Position numbers and translations under genes: made by a program | The notes under the pieces: generated by a model | Databases searched by the model: none | What the model was told of the DNA's origin: nothing | The model's input: only the letters and a program-made list of their open reading frames with translations | In this document: positions 46,851 through 57,011 of the stretch, piece after piece | Numbering within the stretch: the stretch's first letter is position 1 | Layout of the letters: each line of letters starts with the position of its first letter | Assembly: GCA_029747015.1 (NCBI GenBank) | Contig: JAKOGI010000825.1 | Span: 134,501-198,500, forward strand | Reading direction: 5' to 3' | Length of the DNA: 64,000 bases | Origin: Carnegiea gigantea | Lineage: Eukaryota > Streptophyta > Magnoliopsida > Caryophyllales > Cactaceae

Positions 46851-47766
46851 GGGGCCATATGGTTTTGAAGCTTAAGATGTCAGCTTTAAAATAAGGCCAA
46901 TTTTATTTAATTTGGACGTCATTTGATTGGGCAAAGTAGCACTCAAAGGGAAGTTGTCCTGCTCCAGTCTAGTTCTGATATAGGTGTAATGTTCGGACCA
47001 TAACTTTTGCTCTACTTATCCCAATTGAGAAAATGAGCCCATTCTGGAAAATAGATTTCCCGGGCTTTCCAACAAGCTAAGAATCACCTGCTTTGGATGT
47101 GTGTGCTGAGAGTTATGCTCAGTTGAAGTGGAGGCTGCTGCAAGGATTAAATGCTGGGCAAATGAAGAGACTTTGGTTACATGACATCGTGTGGATGACA
47201 TCATGCACGACTTGGATGGATTTCTTCAGCTGATAGGAAGTCTAGAATGTTCATTGTAACCTCCCCCATCCCTTTAAGTTGTGTCTTTTTATTTTTCCTA
47301 AGTCTTTTCAATTTTCTAGTTTTAATTGCTAGGAGTTTTTAAGTCTTTTGGTTATCTTTGTTTAGCCTATAAATAGGTGGGTTATGTAGTTGCATTTGAA
47401 TTCAGAGTTGTAAGCTTTTCCAAGAGTAGTACAAACACCTTGAGAGTGATTCTCATTTGTGTCCAAAAAAAATCCCTAGTTCTATATCTTGAATTTTGGC
47501 AAGTTCAAGTGGTGTTCTAGGTTCTCTTTTCTTTTCCAATTGGAGTGATTCCTTGGTGAAGACGAGAGGATTTGCCCAAGATCAAGTCCTTGAGTGGCTC
47601 CGCGAAGGATTATCTCAAGTACAAGGTCTTGTTTATCCTTTGTTCTTTTTTGTTATTATTTTCATTCCATCTCAATCAACCTTCCATTTTCTCTTTACTT
47701 TGGTTCAATTCTTATTTGGGTTTATTTGAGTTTGATTTGGTTCACTTACCACCCACATATACATCA
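46583..47766 (+). repeat. E4 3' LTR
   Basis: 1,184 bp partner of 45,019-46,202. It is preceded by a purine-rich CGGGGAGTA tract at 46,574-46,582. Confidence 0.95.
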
Positions 47767-47771
47767 ACAGA

Positions 47772-48159
47772 TGGCATTCTTCTTTGAGGCAGAAAGGGGT
47801 AAACCCATCACAAAGTCCATTGAAATCGAATCCCACTTCCAAGTGGGAATATCTAGGGGTCGCAATTCACCCACGGGACGCTGATGCTCTGCTTTGACTT
47901 TTTGGGAGGTCAGACACTTGTCTACATATTCTGCAACCTCCTTTTTCATATTATTCCACCAGAAGTATTGCCTTAAATCTCTGTACATCTTAGTGCCTCC
48001 TGGATGTACTGAGTAGCGAGTATTGTGAGCCTCTTCTAGGATCTGTTTCCTTAGTTCCTCATTTTGGGGCGCACATAGGCGATTCTGGAATTGCAGGGTC
48101 CCATCCTCATGTACTACAAACCCGGGGGACTTTCCTCTCTTTAAATTTTGCTGTATCCT
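47772..48159 (-). pseudogene. E2 RNase H end and integrase zinc-binding start
   Basis: The frame 47,988-47,772 continues into E4 sequence at 47,766. It has the Y-F-W-W-N-N-M-K stretch of the integrase HHCC domain, but the first Cys pair reads C-L-T-S rather than C-x2-C. It is followed by the start of the core (S-M-D-F-V-M-G-L-P). The insertion of E4 splits the core just after this point. Confidence 0.8.
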
Positions 48160-49772
48160 TTAGAGTTTAGGATCACTTTCTTGGTTTACTCGAATTTCCT
48201 CCACTATGGAAGGCTGTAAGGTAAGTGCCGATAATTGAACATGTGCTTGCCTATGGGACACTAGTTGAATTCCCAAGTCTTCAAGTTCTTTCAAGAGACT
48301 CAACTGAGTAATCACAACAGTATTTGGATGATGTCGTACTTTTCTACTCAGGGCATCCGCTACAACATTTGCTTTTCCTAGATGATATTGAATTTGTAAA
48401 TCATAATCCTTAAGCAGCTCCAACCAATGTCGTTGCTTCAAGTTGAGCTCCTTCTGGGTGAAGATATACTTCAAACTTGATGGTCAGTATAAATCTTGCA
48501 TGGTACTCCATATAAGTAATGTCTCCAAATTTTCAGCACAAAGACCACAGCTGCTAATTCCATGTCATGAGTAGGATAGTTTCTCTCGTAAGGCTTAAGC
48601 TGTCGAGAGCCATAAGCTACTACCTTATCTTCCTGCATTAGAAGACACCCTAATCCATTCTTTGAAGCATCACTATAAATGGTGTATTCCTTACCTTCCA
48701 TTGGTAGCGTTAGGATTGGGGTGGTAGTTAGTAACTGCCTTAGCTCTTGAAAAGCTTTATCACATCTTTCAGTCAACTCAAACTTGTTTGCTTTCTTCAG
48801 CAGATTGGTCATGGGTGAAGCTATCTTTGAAAAGTCCTTGACAGATGTTCGATAGTAACCTGCTAAACCCAGAAAGCTTCTAATCTCAGTGATATTAGTA
48901 GGCCTTGACCACTCTATGATTGCCTTCACCTTTTGGGGGTCAACTTTGATTCCTTCTTTTGTAACCACATGTCTCAAGAATACCACTTCTTCCAACCAAA
49001 ACTCGCACTTCTTTAATTTACCATATAGTTGATGCTCCCTCAGTGTTTGTAACACCATCCTCAAATGTTCAGCATGTTCATCTTTGTCCTTAGAATAGAT
49101 AAGAATGTTATCTATGAACACCACCACAAATTTGTCCAGGTTGGGTCTGAGGACTCTATTCATAAGATCTATAAAAGCTGCGGGAGCATTGGTGAGGCCA
49201 AATGGCATCACTGTAAACTCATAGTGACCATACCTAGTTCCAAGCGCAGTCTTGGGGATGTCTTTAGGTTTAATCCTAAGTTGGTGGTACCCTGACCTCA
49301 AATCAATCTTAGAGAAGACTCTTGCTCCTTGCAATTGGTCAAACAAGTCATCTATCTGCGGCAAAGGATATTTATTTTTGATGGTGATCTTATTCAACTC
49401 CCTGTAGTCAATACACAACCTTAAGGTTCCATCCTTTTTCTTTACGAACAACACTGGGGCACCCCATGGTGACACACTGGGCCTAATAAAGCCTTTCTGC
49501 AATAGCTCATCTAACTGAATCTTCAGTTCCTTAAGTTCAACTGGGGCCATACGATACGGGGTGTTGGAAATAGGTTGGGCATCAGGGTTTAATTCAATTC
49601 CAAAATCAATTTCCCTCGGTAGTGGTAATCCTGATAACTCTTCGGGGAAAACATCCACAAACTCATAGACTACAGGAATATTTTCAGCTTTCTCTTGGGT
49701 GTCTATAGCATAACACCAATATCCCATACACTCTTGACATAATAGCTTATTTGCTTTCATAGCAGAAATCAA
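48160..49772 (-). pseudogene. E2 reverse transcriptase and RNase H
   Basis: The 433-codon frame 48,471-49,772 covers [22 protein letters not shown], and an active site F-I-D-N where Y/F-x-D-D is expected. RNase H begins with Y-S-D-A-S. It continues in frame 48,160-48,474 (A-D-A-L-S-R). The second active-site Asp reads Asn (GAC to AAC), which should abolish polymerisation. A frame change separates it from protease. Confidence 0.9.
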
Positions 49773-50194
49773 GAGATGGGATTTTTCCTCTCTTTGCCTG
49801 TAGAAAAATACTTCTCCCCCTTTTTATCTTTCAAAATAACTTTAAGATCCTTACAGTCAATCTTAGCTCCACAGGTGTGCAACCAATTCATTCCCAAAAT
49901 GATGTCAAAATCAAACAAATCGAATTGAATCAAATCTACAGGGAAGGTGGTTCCACCAGTGGTGATAGGAACAAATTTATAAGAGATAGGGCATTCAATC
50001 ACATAATCGTTGGGTAGCTTGATCCTATAATTAGTTTCCACCCTCCTATCTTCCAAGTTCAATTGCATGGCAGATCGGGTGGATATAAATGAATGAATAG
50101 CACCCGAATCAAATAATACACGAAATGGTTTTGAATTTAAAAAGAGAGTTCCAGTGACTACCATACCAGAGGTGGCAGCTTCTTTCTTACTCAT
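49769..50194 (-). pseudogene. E2 aspartic protease
   Basis: 141 codons with L-F-D-S-G-A, the catalytic motif, followed by D-F-D-I-I-L-G-M-N-W-L, the hydrophobic flap region typical of plant gypsy proteases. It shares the gag frame and overlaps RT by 4 nt in a different frame. The domain itself looks intact. Confidence 0.88.
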
Positions 50195-50199
50195 TACAT

Positions 50200-51289
50200 A
50201 CGCCCATCTTACTGCTGCAGGCCTTGGTGGTAGGGCCCCTTAGCGAGGTGGGGCTAACGATTTTGCTGCCCCTTTGTCTACAACCTTCATCTTTCGGAGG
50301 CATGCAGCAATCAGGTATTCAGGGCTTCCACACCACATGCACTTATTAGTTCCTACTCAGCATTCAGGGGTGGTGTGATTTGCTCTACCACACTTCGCAC
50401 AGGGTGCTGTCGAGCCTACAGGACAGCTCTTGGGGGGAACAAGAGTAGGTTTCTTCTGGTTCTGGTTCACACTCTCACTCGAAGTCCCTCACTCAAACCC
50501 CTTTCTATTTTGGTTGATTGGATTCAGTGCTCTCAACTCCGTCTTCACTCGTTCCACTTCAGCCACTCGCTCATATAGTTCTTGGTAAGTCAAAATTGAT
50601 TGTCCAGCTAACTGATTCCGAATATAGAAGGCCAGAGCCTCTTCAAACCTCCTCATTTTCAACCGTTCAGATGATACAAACTCAGGAACAAACCTAGATA
50701 ATTCGGTGAACTTGCTGGCGTGTTGCATCACAGTCATGGTGCCACTCATCTTCAGCTCCATAAATTCTTTCTCCTTTTACCTTTGGACCACAACTGGGTA
50801 GAATTTTGGCCTTAACTCACTTAGGAATTTATTCCAGGTAAATTCAGGCCCTACGAGCTTATCCTTGACAGTATTCCACCAAATGTCAGCTTCACCGGTC
50901 AAATAATGCGTCCCAATGTTTACTTTCTTTCCTTTTGGCACCTCTACCACTGTAAAGATTTTCTCCATTTCTCTTATCCATTCCTCCAGTACTGCTGGAT
51001 CATAAGATCCATCATAAACTTTAGGGTTGCATCGTACCGCCTTATCAACTAATTTATCCTCTTCAGGAGGGGCTTCAGTAGGTACCTGGGGAATCCGCTT
51101 CATCAATTCAGCAACTAAAGCCGGCCAGTAGTTTGGATCCCCACTATTGTGAGCTAACTCAGAAAGAATCGGAGGCATTTAGCTAAAGTTTGGCGGCATA
51201 TGATGGGAGGCTTGATCACCTAATTCCTGACCATAATCCGAGATTTCCTCTATATGAACCTCTTCATTGTTGTGTACTGATTCGGACAT
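50200..51289 (-). pseudogene. E2 gag with two zinc knuckles
   Basis: Gag begins at the ATG 51,289 and stays in one frame but is cut by at least two stops (near 51,180 and 50,775). Open pieces are 50,777-51,178, with W-I-R-E-M-E-K-I-F and D-I-W-W, and 50,489-50,761, with the F-x-x-L-x-R-F-V-P region. A knuckle C-x2-C-x4-H-x4-C lies at about 50,360-50,402. A second, with Tyr in place of His, lies at about 50,300-50,345. Two knuckles are usual for Tekay-type gag. Confidence 0.85.
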
Positions 51290-51720
51290 TCTGGTTATAC
51301 ATGAAACGAAACAATTCAATCATTGGAATACTTAAACATATAAGACAAGCATGCCCAACAAACACATTTAATATAACTCAAAGATTATTGAACAACCCAA
51401 AGCTTATCATTTCATAACTGCTTATTTACATACATAACTGCCTATTCATACACATGATCAGCAAAATATACTACATCTAACTGACTAGGCAAAGTCAGTT
51501 TTAACTAGCCCCTAATTCAACCCCAAATACTAACTAGCCCCAAGATACTAGGCCCGTCACATAACCAAAAAGAGATACGGATCATGTCATGACGGTCGGA
51601 AAGGATCTAACTGACTATATACAATGTTACATCCTATACAAAATATATCCATCCCAACCGACCATACTATAAACAAACAGGGCTCAAAAGAAAACTACTA
51701 CTACTAACCCCTAGACCCAC
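51290..51720. other. E2 spacer between upstream ORF and gag
   Basis: About 430 bp without coding appearance on either strand. The AT-rich, simple sequence may be leader or an intron of the element. Confidence 0.5.
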
Positions 51721-52424
51721 CTAACAATCCCTAGATGGATCGTAATCCGGGTCAGACTCATCATCAGGTTCTTCGCCTGAATCGAAGCTGCTAGTAGATG
51801 CCTTTGACTCAGTATCACCAACCTCCTGCTGAACCTGTTGCTCCTGCTCATCCTATAACTCCACTATTAACTCATCAGCCTCCTATTCCCATTGCTACTC
51901 TACCCCCACCTGGTCAATGTCTTGATCCTCCTCAGGTTCATCGTCCTCTCCCTGGTGTCCCTCGTCCTTAGAACTAATCGCCACTACATCTAGGGTGTTG
52001 GGGAGGTCTATCACCACGTGAGCCTCCCTAGGACTATCGGGCATCAGTGGGGTACCTGGTGCGGGCAGGGAGGGTGGCCCTGTACTGGTGCTGGGGCTGC
52101 AGCTGAGGGAGGTGCCTGATGTAGTGGAAAGATATGTTGTAGCGTCTCTATGGTGATCCCTCTCTGATCAAACTTTTCCCTTAATGACAACTCCGTAGTG
52201 AGAGTAGTCCATACTTCCTGGGCCTGAAACCTAGGCCCATCCCAGCCTGGGTTCCCTGTTACCATATAGTGATGATAACGAAGCCTAAACTCCACCCACG
52301 GATGAACTGCAGGTAAGGACTACAACAGTCTATGTCCACGGACCGTAGCACTGTGAAACTCGGAGAAAGGGTCCTGTGCATGAACCTCTATACTAGCATG
52401 CAACAGTGCAATGTGAGCAGTCAT
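51721..52424 (-). pseudogene. E2 extra ORF upstream of gag, unknown
   Basis: A degraded frame starts at the ATG at 52,424. It has about 234 codons if one frameshift near 52,060 and roughly four in-frame stops are counted as later damage. The first half contains W-V-E-F-R-L-R-Y and G-N-P-G-W-D-G-P; the second half is Pro-rich and then strongly acidic (E/D runs), ending at a stop at 51,721. The stops look like single changes (CAG to TAG type). Most Tekay elements are described with gag as the first ORF, so this is unusual. No function is recognised. Confidence 0.5.
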
Positions 52425-52660
52425 AGATGCACCCGACACCAAGTTAACAGCATAAGGGTCCTTCTAACTAAGAAAAGACATATATGAGAAGCATACATAA
52501 CCGTAATTAAGGAACAGGTAAATTTAAGCAACTTGCATTTCTAATATCAGTACTACTCTTCGAATATCACTCTCGCAGTATAAAGTGGCCCTCACTACCC
52601 TCACTAACCACCATTCTCAACTTCTTATTTCTAAACTCCACATTCCATAAAGAAAATCTC

Positions 52661-52678
52661 AACCTGGCTCTGATACCA
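52661..52678 (-). promoter_or_regulatory. E2 primer-binding site (initiator Met tRNA)
   Basis: The minus strand reads TGGTATCAGAGCCAGGTT, directly inside the LTR at 52,683. Confidence 0.92.
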
Positions 52679-52682
52679 AATT

Positions 52683-55244
52683 TGTAATGCCCCAAAGATA
52701 CATCAATCACTGTTTGCATATCTTTCACTAGTTTTCCCCAATTGAAGTGTTAACCCAAATGATTAGGCGTTACTGCTGTCCAATTAAGGACAATGCTTTA
52801 CTTGTACATGATAACTGAGCCATAATAATCAATGTTTACCAAAAAAGGCATTCACACCATCACAACCTATCAAACCATTTCAATAAATATAGAAATTGTT
52901 TTAACATCAAAACCATACAAACATCTCAAGGATTACACCAAAAATATAGAATTCTGATAAAATATATAGTGTCAACTCCAAAATAATTCACAATACGGTA
53001 ACATTTCAACGATAATACACCCCCATTCTATAAAGATTTCCCGGCTCACTTATCATCTTCAGCCGTTCTGCCTGCTTAAGGGCGATTCACTGAACACTTT
53101 CCTAAAACAGAACATGAAAACATTTTGAAATGTGAGCCGAAGCTCAGTACATGCATTCCTGTATTGTTAAACATTCATGAAATAAAAATTGATTGGACCC
53201 GTATTACAATTCATTTTTAATTAAACATAGGGAATAAGATGAATTTGAAACTGCATTGTCAATTATTATCTGATAGTGAACCCCTGGTAACTGTTGCGAT
53301 CTGAAGATTGGTGTACACCTGCCAAGCCGATCGGGACCTGGCCTGGAGCGGCGTGGGTAACTGAAGGGCTATGCCCTGTAACTAATAACTGATGGGGCCA
53401 CTAATTATGTGAGAAATTACTGATTCAATTGATTCATTGATGTACTTACCAAAACATTATAATTTTGATAAATACGTGCTGATTTCTAAAGATACAAACA
53501 ATGAACATACCTGGAATTTTTAAATGTAAGAGCACGGAATAATATTATGCACAAAAGTGGAAGGAATGATAGATTAGGCCCGGATTCTATACAAAATTAT
53601 CGTTGCAGGAACATACAGTTAGCAAAAATATTTATTTCATAGCTAATAATTTAGAAAAAAACAAAGTAAGCATAATAGAGGCTTAGGAAGAATGACTCAT
53701 AACTTAATCATCTGACATTGGATTGGGACTCAAAACCCTAATATAGAAAGCTTAAGAAGTCCCAAAAATCTTTCATTTAGAATACCAAGCTTGATTCCCT
53801 CAATAGGATTTCCAAAATGGGGCTAGAACTAAAGCATGTCAGTTTTGGTCCATTCTGCGCAGTTTCGGTAAAACGATCATAACTTTTTTCACAAACCTCG
53901 GATTAAGGCGATTCAGGAGCCCTTTGAAAGCTAACACACTGAGATATCTACCCACCAAAAATCATAATTTTTGGTTGGGCCGTGCATTACCAGTTTATTG
54001 CCAAAATCTGCCCTGTTTACTTGAAATTTCCAGTCCTCACTGTTTTAGCTTGTCCCTCTCTTTTTCACCCAAATTCTCAACTTAAACCATGCTTTAAAAG
54101 CATGTAAGCAAGCTTTGGTCCATCCCAATAGCATACAAAATCACCACACTCAAACTCACTTCATAATCATATCCAAAAGAGATCATTTTTCAATCAAACA
54201 TCCACATAAACCATGCTTAAGGCTAAAATAATCCAAACCATGCATTATTTGCCAAAACCCTAGTTTAAGACCAACTTGGACTCTCTCCAACTCATGTGAA
54301 ATCACCAAAAACATCAACATAAACACCAATAGATTAGAGGATGACCAAATCAAAGATAAAACAATCAAAATCCAACACTTTAACATTAAGCTTGCATGAT
54401 CAAAGATTAACCCTAACCTAGCATGATCCAACCTCAACACCACCATGATCAACATCAAAATAACTCTTATTTCTTATAAAAACATCATGATCAACACTCA
54501 AAAACAACAAAATAAGAATCAAAACAAAAATCAAAATCAAACCAACAAAAAGAAATTTCAAGATTACTCACTTTGAGTGCAAGTAAGTTGAGATGGAGAT
54601 GAAGTTTAGGCGTTTTGATATGGAGGATGATAGCTTGAGGTACTAGGATGTTGGGGGGGTTGGAGATCACCGGAGCTGTCCGAAAACTGGTCGGAAAATA
54701 GCCCAAACCTGCTGCCCAGCTGACTGCCATGGGGGAGGAGAGAGAGGAGAGAGAAAATGAGTTTTGGATTGAATTGTATGTGTTTTGACTAATCAACTTG
54801 CTTGGCTGAGTTTATAGCTATTAAAATCACTCTCTTTCAACTAACCATGGTTAAGTTTAATAATGGTAATTAGTTTGATTAATAGACAAAGTTGTTGGGC
54901 TTCAAAACGGCCGAAATAAATTGAGTTCGGGAGTAAAACGCTTCATAACGATAACGTTTTTACGAAACCAAAAAATAAAGCTTCGTAATGTTACGGAAAA
55001 CAAAATAAGTTACGTAAGTGAAACTTGTTAGGGCCTACTATCAATTCTTCTAAAGTTTTCGTTAATCAATTGAATAAATAATTAAAATCTGAATAGCCAA
55101 GTGAGGGCCCAAATAAAATGGTGAATATATGAAATAAATGAAATGAGAGAAGAAAATTATGAACATGAAGTAATTAAATAAATAAACATAATTAAATAAT
55201 TTTAGGGTTGGGTATTATAGAAATTTTAGGGTTGGGGTATTACA
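52683..55244 (-). repeat. E2 5' LTR (element orientation)
   Basis: 2.56 kb partner of 34,506-37,028. It is longer mainly because of an extra segment near 53,330-53,380. It ends in GGGTATTACA at the target copy ATCTT. Confidence 0.92.
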
Positions 55245-56225
55245 ATCTTGTATTTTCTATCTTTGTTTATTATATTTCTTATCTTCCATTAGCTTTGATG
55301 GGCACAGCGCGACATACAAGTGGGCCTGGCAAAACTGACCCGAGATCCGAAACCTGAACCGAATGATCTGTACCCATACCCAACCCGACGTTCAAAATAG
55401 GCTCACCAGGAAGTGGACTTGAAAGCCGAATTGACCGAACCAAACCATACCCGACCCAGGATTTTTTTACAAAGTTACTATATTTTGCATGACAAGTATA
55501 TTGGGCCAAAAATTGATTGACCTGAATCGAAGTTTGGTTAACCCAAACCGAACTGACCTGAAATGTCAATTAACCAGAAGTATGACCGAACCCAAGCTTA
55601 ACTCGACTCGTACTCGGATCGAATAACCCATTTGCTAGGTTTACATACAAGTCGCTAGAACTTTGATGTGTTTCTTTGGGTCTCATTTGCTCTCACTAAT
55701 ACAATCAAGACATGTGTCACATTTGTCTCACATTTTATTATTGCAGTCATCTGTCATTTCTTATGTGCTCCCAGGAGCACATGTTCTCATTGTCCACGTG
55801 TTTATATTTTTCACACGTGTATTTTCCAAATATTAGTGCTTGAGAGTATATGCTCCTAGGAGTATGATATACATATTACTTTCAACCCCTTTAATGGGTC
55901 CCATAGGAAGCAGTTCAATTTGCCATTCAAAAAACAACTGTTTTACTTTTTAAAAAGTGGTGATTAGAAGCGAGAAAAGATTAGTGTTGCTGTTGACTGT
56001 AAACTCGGCAAAAGCCATTTGACTTAAATGAATTGAATTCATATTTGAGTTGATATTTAAATGGCTTGGAAACATAGTTACCATTTATCAAGTCCAGTTG
56101 GTTGGCGCAGGAAGATAAGCTTGGAAAGAGAAGACAAAAGAGGAAAGCCTTCATTGATTGTACTTTGTTGAATAAAATTAGAGGATGTTTAGTATTTATA
56201 GCAGCAAGTACTCGAAATCGAATTG
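55245..56225 (+). promoter_or_regulatory. N block right of E2; host-like promoter region
   Basis: This resumes the N block. It has the ACCCGAACC-rich stretch (55,320-55,625), a 20 bp palindrome atgtgctcccaggagcacat (55,763-55,782), G-boxes CACGTG at 55,795 and 55,814, and TATTTATA at 56,193-56,200. The TATA box is 219 bp before the ATG of the 47-codon ORF. It lacks the ~240 bp AT-rich insert present in the copies inside the array. In those copies the G-boxes read CACGTT or are lost. The combination suggests a genuine promoter on the plus strand, but expression data are needed. Confidence 0.55.
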
Positions 56226-56322
56226 GGATGGACCGTAACCATCTATTGTTTCTTGATTTTTAAACCCACCCTCATACAGAAGTCCTATGATTCTTTCTCT
56301 AGTGAGTGATCAATTCTTTCAT
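56226..56322. repeat. ~97 bp segment, inverted relative to the N copies at 14.2 and 20.45 kb
   Basis: Reads ggaccgtaaccatctattgt ... agtcctatgattctttctct ... gatcaattctttcatc. The copies at about 14,137-14,235 and 20,397-20,496 contain the reverse complement with a more diverged middle. Here it lies in the presumed 5' leader of the small ORF. Confidence 0.8.
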
Positions 56323-56418
56323 CTGATGCTCACTTTACAGTCCCTACATGTTCGCTTCAGAGGCTTCTAAAAAGTGCAAGAGGGTTCAGGGGTGGAACAA
56401 GAGGGATCAAGGAAGGCC

Positions 56419-56562
56419 ATGGCCGATGGTTCCCTCAGGATTATAGGATTAATCATTGCATTCTTTGTAACGGCATTGGTTGTCAGGTCAGTGGTTACAA
56501 CCCCTTTTACTAGTGAAGTGCGCATGTTGGGGTCTGATTATTTGACTCCTACGGCTGGCTAA
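56419..56562 (+). CDS. Small membrane protein candidate, 47 aa (host gene?)
   Basis: ATG in a strong plant context (gccATGGcc) followed by 47 codons. The first 28 residues (M-A-D-G-S-L-R-I-I-G then a run of L, I, F, V, A) form one hydrophobic segment of about 18 residues that could be a membrane anchor or signal. The rest (T-S-E-V-R-M-L-G-S-D-Y-L-T-P) is polar. It is the only ORF in the window with an upstream TATA box and G-boxes in order and no trace of transposon wording. It could be a complete short gene or the first exon of a longer one. The family is not recognised. Confidence 0.4.
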   Translation: MADGSLRIIGLIIAFFVTALVVRSVVTTPFTSEVRMLGSDYLTPTAG

Positions 56563-57011
56563 TTTTTAGCTTTCATTCTTTGTACTTATCTTTTAGCATA
56601 GGTCGAACCCATCTGTGTTTTTTTTTTTTTTTTTTGGGGGGGGGGGGTGGTTGTAAACCCTCACTTCTTAAAATTCCAAACCAAAGAATAAATAGAACTC
56701 TTTAATTTCTTCTCTTTATTTATAGTTCACCTTTGCTTTTTCTAACTTCTATTTCATATTTAAATTACTTTTGTAGTTGAATATATTCTTCATTTTATTC
56801 CCAAGTGTAAGTAATTAACCTATTTAATTCATTTACAATGGATATATTTTTTTTGGGGTCAAAAAAGATGCTAAGATTATTTACATTGTATAGATTATTT
56901 TGATTAACTTTCTTTTCATTTTTTTTAAAAAAAAAAAAAAACTCTATTCTTAATAACAAAGAGTATACTAAAGCTATACCAACACATTATCATTATTTCA
57001 TTTTAAGTTTT
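56563..57011. other. Intergenic with T18G12 homopolymer pair
   Basis: AT-rich, no gene. Contains 18 T (56,618-56,635) directly followed by 12 G (56,636-56,647). The TGTAAACCC at 56,652 could be the start of an LTR belonging to E5, but no matching end was confirmed. Confidence 0.5.

Larger units (their letters stand above)
45019..47766 (+). mobile_element. E4: short-internal LTR retrotransposon nested in E2 integrase
   Basis: 2,748 bp with target duplication ACAGA (45,014-45,018 and 47,767-47,771). Two 1,184 bp LTRs enclose only 380 bp. The internal part has a tRNA-Met primer site, a start-of-gag-like stub, and a segment like the end of gypsy pol (L-R-T-N-S near the purine tract). It therefore looks like a deletion derivative of a full Ty3/gypsy element that moved with help from a relative. 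LTRs differ by about 2% by eye. Confidence 0.92.
34506..55244 (-). mobile_element. E2: Tekay/Del-type Ty3/gypsy chromovirus, interrupted by E3 and E4
   Basis: Complete element on the minus strand, limits set by LTR ends TG...CA and the 5 bp target duplication ATCTT (34,501-34,505 and 55,245-55,249). Removing E3 and E4 with one target copy each leaves about 11.05 kb. Reading from 55,244 downward: LTR, primer site, extra ORF, gag with knuckles, protease, RT, RNase H, integrase, chromodomain, purine tract, LTR. The domain order and chromodomain identify a chromovirus; the RT/integrase wording is Tekay-like. All coding parts carry stops, and the RT active site has lost an Asp. LTRs differ at several percent by eye, including a roughly 45 bp indel near 53,335. 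Confidence 0.92.

Noticed and set aside
54491..54796. 101-codon minus ORF in the E2 LTR
   Set aside because: Not open in the partner LTR and no recognisable domain.
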